Positions 59,501-64,000 of a stretch of 64,000 bases of DNA are shown piece after piece. The notes beneath the pieces were generated by a model that was not told where the DNA came from, did not search any database, and saw only the letters and a program-made list of their open reading frames with translations. This stretch comes from Polyporus tsugae (lineage: Eukaryota; Basidiomycota; Agaricomycetes; Polyporales; Polyporaceae). Within the stretch, counting starts at the first letter, position 1. The number at the start of each line of letters is the position of its first letter. The DNA is taken from assembly GCA_024305745.1 (NCBI GenBank), contig JAHRBS010000009.1, positions 2,108,001 to 2,172,000 on the forward strand, in the 5' to 3' direction. The translations under genes and the position numbers were made by a program.

Positions 59501-59946
59501 TGTTATGACTGGCTGTCGAGTAAGGACCAGGGAGACTTACGAGACGAGCAGGGGCATCGACAAGCACTTGTGCAGCGAGAGCAGAGCAAGTCTCAACGGT
59601 CAGGGCTGGAGACAAGATGTATTGAGTAAGTAGATGTCTACAAGTGAAATACAGCGAGGCTTACCTGGAGACAAGAGGTGGAAACTGAGGTCTCCAGGCA
59701 GCGAAGTACAGGTCCTTATATACATATAGAGGACAATGAGAACCTGGGGACAATAGGTAACTATGGACATGGGTGAACAATGGAAATGGAACAATAGCGA
59801 CGATGGACAATAAGGAGCTATTGTGCTAAAGAACAAAGGACGAGATACAATGCAATGGAGAACAATAAGTACGACGTGAGAAGTAGATTGTCCGGAAAAG
59901 GAAACTAAGGCGCTGGTAGCAGGCACCAAATGGAACATTCATGACA
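59501..59946 (-). repeat. 5' LTR of the gypsy element
   Basis: 446 bp, same length as its partner with no indel. It should carry the element promoter. I could not recognise the tRNA complementary to the bases just inside it (TTAGGTCGAAAC on the element strand). Confidence 0.9.
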
Positions 59947-59950
59947 ATTA

Positions 59951-60062
59951 TGTTAGGAACAGACCAGCCGCTGAACCAGCTACGCCAAAAGGGCACAATA
60001 TCAAGCTTGGCTTGACACTTGGCTGGTACTATATATGTAGTTCGTAATGCGTTCATGACATA
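59951..60062. mobile_element. Short TGTTA..TGACA-bounded segment
   Basis: A 112-bp segment directly next to the right LTR begins TGTTAGG and ends TTCATGACA, the same termini as the gypsy LTRs, but its interior is unrelated. It interrupts the LINE reverse transcriptase frame just after a matching stretch ends. It could be a deleted solo LTR of a related family or a miniature element. Confidence 0.3.
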
Positions 60063-60117
60063 GGATGCCGTGCCACTGGGCATCCCATTGAATGTGTTCG
60101 TTGATTATCTTCTCCAT

Positions 60118-62056
60118 TCACTTGGCTATCATGGAGAGGAGGACAATAGGGCGGTATGACTTAATCTTGGTGTAGTCATCCTTCCCTGGTTTGGGAATGA
60201 CGACTATCACTGACTGTCTGAACTCATCCGGCCAAAGGCCATGGAGGAAGCAGGCATTGAAGAGGTGTAGGAAGCCCTCTGTACAAGCCTCATGGTGTTT
60301 CAGATTGTTCTTACGGGACGTGAGATGCTTCAGAAATGTCCACAACATATGATCCCAGCCTGGCGCTGATTTGGAGGTGCACATGGCAAGGGCATCAGCA
60401 AGTTCTTGTCTCGAGAAAGGGTTCCATTCCCTTGTCTCGAGTGCAGGGAGTGCGTCCACAATGGTCATATCAACAGGGCGGCTTTGCGCTGCGTGAAAGG
60501 TGGTGTTGAATGCCTGCCACATCTCATTGTGAGAAGTAATAGGTGTGCCCGTTGAATGCTTCAGCCTGAGATAGTTGGATATAGCACGAGTGCAAATCCA
60601 GAGCATGAGATCCCAGACACGTCTGGAGGTGGTAGCAATAGCGTGAATCTGTTCTTCAAAGAAGCGGTTTCTCATTTTCCGAAGGAGCAAATAGAACTCG
60701 GAACAAGCCTTATAGCAGAGAAGGACGGCCTGCTCGTAAGCATGTTGTTCATCATCTCGCCGAATATCGGAGACATGAGTCTAATTCATAAATTCTGGAG
60801 AATAGCAAATATGGGGAGGGAGGCGGTGGCGAATATTTTTACGTTGCCATGGAGGCGTGGACTCAGCAAGCAGCCGTGAGAGGTATTTTTTGCAGTCAGC
60901 AAGTTCCTGGTTCTACCAGGGTTTGGATTGAGGAGAATATTTAAGGGGACGAGCGAACTCGTCCTATGTGTCCATGATGGTCTTATAAATAGTGGTCGCA
61001 TGAAGCGCCACAGAGGCCGGTTCCGAGAGGTCCAGAGGCCCAGTAAATACGAGTGCGAGGTTTGGGCCTAGTCTTGCGAGGAACTCAGGGAGGTCGTCAT
61101 TTGAGATACGTGGTGCAGATAGGAATGAGAAACTTGGTACAGGGATTAACATACTGATGAATGCATGGTCTGATCCAGCTTTGCCCAAGATGTTGATATC
61201 AATTCGGAAGCGGTCAGTTGGTGTGTTGTCAGGAACCCAGATAAGGTCAATGACAGAGCTGTGTAGCCGGGTGTTGTGCAGTTGGTGTGTTGAGACATCA
61301 GGCGGAGATAGTAGCCTGAGTCCCCAGTAGCCTATAATGAAGTAGAGTTTGTTCAGTACCGAGAGGGAGGAGGAGGTGCCCCAGCTGGGGTCCCCAGTAG
61401 CCTATAATGAAGTAGAGTTTGTTCAGTACTGAGAGGGAGGAGGAGGTGCCCCAGCTGGTGTCCCACTCTGGCGAATGGAGGTTGAAGTCGCCTCCAAGAC
61501 AGTGGATGGTGCTGGGAAGTCCGGTCTCGTAGTGTGTGATACAGTCGATGATGAAGTTGAAGAGCTTACTGTTATCCTTAGTGTTGTTGTAGACGTTGAG
61601 GATGTGAATTGTGTTGTCGTGGGAGAGTTCGAGAGTGATTAGCATCGCATCCCGGTGGATGAGTCCAGCGTGGATGGTGGCGCATGTGTGTGCTAGTCAC
61701 TTGTTGACGTAGCAGGCCACGCATGGGTGAGGTTGCTTCTCGTGTTTGAGGGAAGCATGTTCGAGGAGTTGCCAGTCTGGGTCGGACTGGGTGCCGAAGT
61801 ATTCGTTGTCTTCAGTGCAGTCATCAGGGCCAGTTGAGTTGGACTTGCCACTGATGGAGGGGATGTTCTTGATAGGTCCGTACCAAGGTTCTTGGATACA
61901 GACAATGTCATAGTGGTTGCGATGTTCCTGTAGGAGGTGAGATGTTTGCTTCGAGATTCTGTTGGTGTTATGGAATAGTATGCGGATGTCAGTAGAGCGG
62001 TCAGTTTTTGCGTAAATATTCTGGTGGAAAACCGACAAGGAGTGAGGGTTCGACAT
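60118..62056 (-). pseudogene. LINE ORF2: endonuclease and partial reverse transcriptase, broken
   Basis: Begins at ATG 62056, overlapping the ORF1 stop by one base. The endonuclease part shows ILFHNTNRISKQ, DIVCIQEPWYG, HILNVYNN, CLGGDFNLHSPEWD and, in another frame, SVIDLIWVPDN and GSDHAFI. Then come WNPFSRQELADAL, KSAPGWDHM and SVIVVIPKPGKDDYTKIKSYRPI, the first RT blocks. Breaks: TGA at 61699-61697, a frame change caused by the tandem duplication at 61321-61460, then TAG at 60966, 60915 and 60783 and TGA at 60120 (first bases given). The YXDD-bearing RT blocks and the 3' end are absent. Confidence 0.8.
61321..61460. repeat. 70-bp tandem duplication inside LINE ORF2
   Basis: Bases 61321-61390 and 61391-61460 are two adjacent copies that differ at about two positions. 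Seventy is not a multiple of three, so the reading frame changes across it. Confidence 0.9.
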
Positions 62057-63612
62057 TACGTGCTGTGGCCAGCTGTAGCGGGAGAGTTGGAGATGTCGCA
62101 GTAGAGGTTGAGAGCCTCATCTTTGTGATAGCTCTGGGTGAAGGATGAGATGGCAGTGGTGGTGTTGAATGGGGCATTTGCCTTGTCTTCGCACAGGCAC
62201 TGGGTGTGTGCCTCGGCGGCAGTGTTGCATGGTCGGTTGGGCCGGTGTGGGCAGGACGGGTTGGTGGTGTGGTGTGGCCCAGAGCAGTTGCTGCACCGGA
62301 CCATGTTGAAGTCTGGGTTGTGGATAGTGACCTGGACGTGGTCAGTGGTTAGATGATTGTGGCTGCAGATCGCGCACGAGGGCTGCGACCTGCAGCGGAT
62401 GGTGGGGTACCCAAATTTGTGGCAGTTGCCACACTGCATGGTCTGTGGGCGGACATTGGTGACATGGGTGATGCGTGGTCCACAGTCGAAGTTGAGGATC
62501 TTGTCGTGGAGCTTGCATGTGAGCATGTAGTTGTAGTCATTGTTGATGTCGACGAAGAGGGTGGCGGTGGTGGAGCCGGGTGTGCGGTTTCCCTAGCAGA
62601 CGGTGTTGTGGCGGGGGTCAATGTTAGTTTTGGCGTCGCGCCAGGCCTGTATGGAGGAGCGTCGGACAGCATTGCCGAGTGCTGAACGTGGGTGGATGAG
62701 GTCAGTGGTCTCATCAATGCAATATTCTATGCATTTAACATTGATGAAGAGGAGGGAGACACGGTACTTGTAGCCCGAGCGGGCTAGTTGGTGGGCAAAG
62801 CAGCCGAGGGTGGATGCTAGTGCGTGCTGGATCTTGGTGTTCTGTTTGTCGTTAGTTTGGTTGTCCGGAAGGACCGTGAACCGGTTGCCCGCCGGGTTGG
62901 AGCTGATGTACTTGATAAAGATGTCGCACTTGGTGCGGAATTTATCTAGGAGCTGGGCGTTAGTCTGTTGTGCAAGGTGGCCAGGTGCATCGTGCGGGTT
63001 GACAAAGTGGAAGTAGAGGATGCAGTTGTGCCCTTTGGGGTGTCGCTTCTTGAGTTCGGTGATGGTCTCCTTGAACGTCGGTCTGCGTCCTGGGGGGGTG
63101 CGGGTGGTGTTTGGGTTGGTAGTGTTGTTGGGCTTGGCAGTTGCCTTGGCGGCATCTGCGTAGGTGGTTCTATGTGTGTTGTTGGGAGGGGCGCTGCTGG
63201 GCTCGGCTGATGGTTGAGTAGCGGGGGCTGCGGATGCGTTTGTGGAGTGGGATGATGCTGAGAAGATAACTACTTTGGTCTTCTTTGTGTGCTTCTTCTT
63301 CTGATTCTTGTTTTCCTGTGCTTTCAGTTGTCGGTCCACATGTGTGGGCGCGATCAGAGCTTCCGGAAGAGAGTAGAGGGGGCGGGTGAGGTCAGGCGTT
63401 GGGACGCGTTGGACGACTTTGCCTTTGTCCTTCGTGCTGGGTGGGGGAGGCTGGGGAGGGGTGTGAGGGGGTTGTGGGGGTGGTGGAGGGGGCGAGTCTT
63501 CCATTTTGTCGTCCTCGTCTCCATCTGTGTCTTCATCTTCCTCCTTGGTATCTTTGTCTGCAGGTAGTTCCAGTGGTGCCGGTGGTGCTGTAGGAGGTGT
63601 GGTGCCTGCCAT
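62056..63612 (-). pseudogene. LINE ORF1 (gag-like, zinc knuckles), one in-frame TAG
   Basis: The frame runs from ATG 63612 to TAA 62058-62056 with a TAG at 62595-62593. The N-terminal third is acidic then Pro-rich (EEDEDTDGDEDD, PPPPPPQPPHTPPQ). The centre reads TFKETITELKKRHPKGHNCILYF, and the C-terminus has Cys/His fingers: CGNCHKFGYPTIRC, CAICSHNHLTTDH and CSNCSGPHHTTNPSC. In the first finger the usual His is Tyr, which a C to T change explains. ORF1 proteins of this type bind the element RNA. Confidence 0.75.
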
Positions 63613-63870
63613 TTAGAATGAGGTGTCGGTAAGGTGTTGCATGAGGACAGAGTGTGCCCTGTCCCGGAGCGTAGAGTGTGTGTTGAGATATTCTTGAGCG
63701 ACAGGTTGCGAGACCCCGTACTGGTGTACAAGGGTTTCTAGCAGAGGGATGCTGTCGATGAAGGAGAGGATTGACAGAATGCCAATTCGGATTTCTATAT
63801 TCTCGTCAGAGGGGATAAGGTTGGGGGGCCCCGGTGGCTGTGCATCAGGGTCGGGATTTTGGTGTTCCAT
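63613..63870 (-). CDS. Short ORF upstream of LINE ORF1, same frame
   Basis: 85 codons from ATG 63870 (MEHQNPDPDAQPPG), ending TAA directly before the ORF1 ATG, in the same frame. It is either an upstream ORF or the true N-terminus of ORF1 cut by a CAA to TAA change. No domain is recognised; it looks helical in the middle (GILSILSFIDSIPLLETLV). Confidence 0.4.
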   Translation of the reverse strand: MEHQNPDPDAQPPGPPNLIPSDENIEIRIGILSILSFIDSIPLLETLVHQYGVSQPVAQEYLNTHSTLRDRAHSVLMQHLTDTSF

Positions 63871-64000
63871 AGTTAGTAAACTTCGGGTCAGAGAAAAATA
63901 GTTACAATGTGTTGGTTTGATCCTTGTGTGGGGAATGGGGTGGGGAAGTGGGGAGACAGAGTAGGGGCCCTTGGTGTGCAAGAAGTGCTGGAATTGATGG

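Larger units (their letters stand above)
53380..59946 (-). mobile_element. Ty3/gypsy LTR retrotransposon, chromovirus type, decayed
   Basis: A 6.6-kb element on the minus strand is bounded by two 446-bp direct LTRs (53380-53825 and 59501-59946), each TG..CA on the element strand. The order is LTR, gag with a CCHC knuckle, protease, reverse transcriptase, RNase H, integrase, chromodomain, polypurine tract, LTR, as in chromoviruses. gag is intact in its second half, while pol has four in-frame stops. The LTRs differ at 23 of 446 positions by my count, 22 of them transitions. The pentamers just outside (ATGAG on the left, ATTAT on the right) do not match, so no target-site duplication is visible. 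Confidence 0.9.
60063..64000 (-). mobile_element. LINE (non-LTR) retrotransposon, 3'-truncated, 5' end outside the window
   Basis: Minus-strand element with ORF1 (zinc knuckles) followed by ORF2 (AP-type endonuclease then reverse transcriptase). The coupling TAATG at 62058-62054 links them. Reverse transcriptase ends after its first conserved blocks, so the catalytic and 3' parts are missing. The opposite side of the neighbouring gypsy element carries no continuation. Several in-frame stops and a 70-bp tandem duplication show it is dead. The clade is not assigned; the architecture resembles fungal Tad-like LINEs. Confidence 0.8.

Noticed and set aside
1..64000. CRISPR arrays, bacterial operons, tRNA or rRNA genes
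   Set aside because: The sequence is eukaryotic, with no regularly spaced repeats and no recognisable tRNA B-box or rRNA motif on reading.

Overview
The window is nuclear DNA of a filamentous basidiomycete, most likely an Agaricomycete (Polyporales-like; I cannot place it further). The grounds are genes packed on both strands, dense short introns (mostly 48-80 nt, GT..AG with CTRAC-type branch points), GC-rich third codon positions, and basidiomycete-type families: F-box/LRR paralogs, an RNase III-like small protein, an Hva1/TUDOR protein, a flavin monooxygenase with an NTF2-like N-terminus, and chromovirus and LINE retroelements. Most genes below are spliced models that I built by hand from reading frame, splice consensus and phase. 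Exon coordinates are given so they can be checked.

Layout. 0-4.6 kb: two tandem F-box/LRR paralogs (+), each broken by one in-frame TGA. 5.0-11.1 kb (-): a secreted GH43 endo-arabinanase, a 99-aa Hva1/TUDOR protein and a GT15 alpha-mannosyltransferase. 12.7-20.4 kb (+): a degenerate RNase III-like protein and a 17-exon MON2 trafficking gene. 20.5-27.5 kb (-): an ankyrin protein, an SLD3-like replication gene whose first exon lies 2.3 kb upstream across a giant intron that holds an antisense small gene, and an unrecognised gene. 28.4-34.1 kb: a homeodomain transcription factor with a 12-nt microexon (+), convergent with a Topors-like RING E3 (-). 34.6-38.1 kb: a frameshifted gene fragment (-) and a flavin monooxygenase with an internal frame excursion (+). 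39.6-49.7 kb: xylulokinase (+), an AlkB-like dioxygenase (-) and a 900-aa Ser/Pro-rich protein (-). 50.5-64 kb: a gene-poor block with a 6.6-kb Ty3/gypsy chromovirus, then a truncated LINE that runs off the window, both on the minus strand.

How the genes work together: I see no biosynthetic cluster. The left and middle parts hold ordinary housekeeping genes (secretory glycosylation, Golgi/endosome trafficking, replication initiation, ubiquitination, pentose metabolism, alkylation repair) and plant-wall degradation. The right end is a decaying repeat island. Three themes recur: single-base or small-indel breaks in accessory genes (F-box pair, monooxygenase, 34.7-kb fragment), several introns far longer than the local norm (391, 307, 524, 872 and 2287 nt), and transition-dominated decay of the retroelements that resembles RIP or methyl-C deamination. 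No tRNA, rRNA or CRISPR was recognised.
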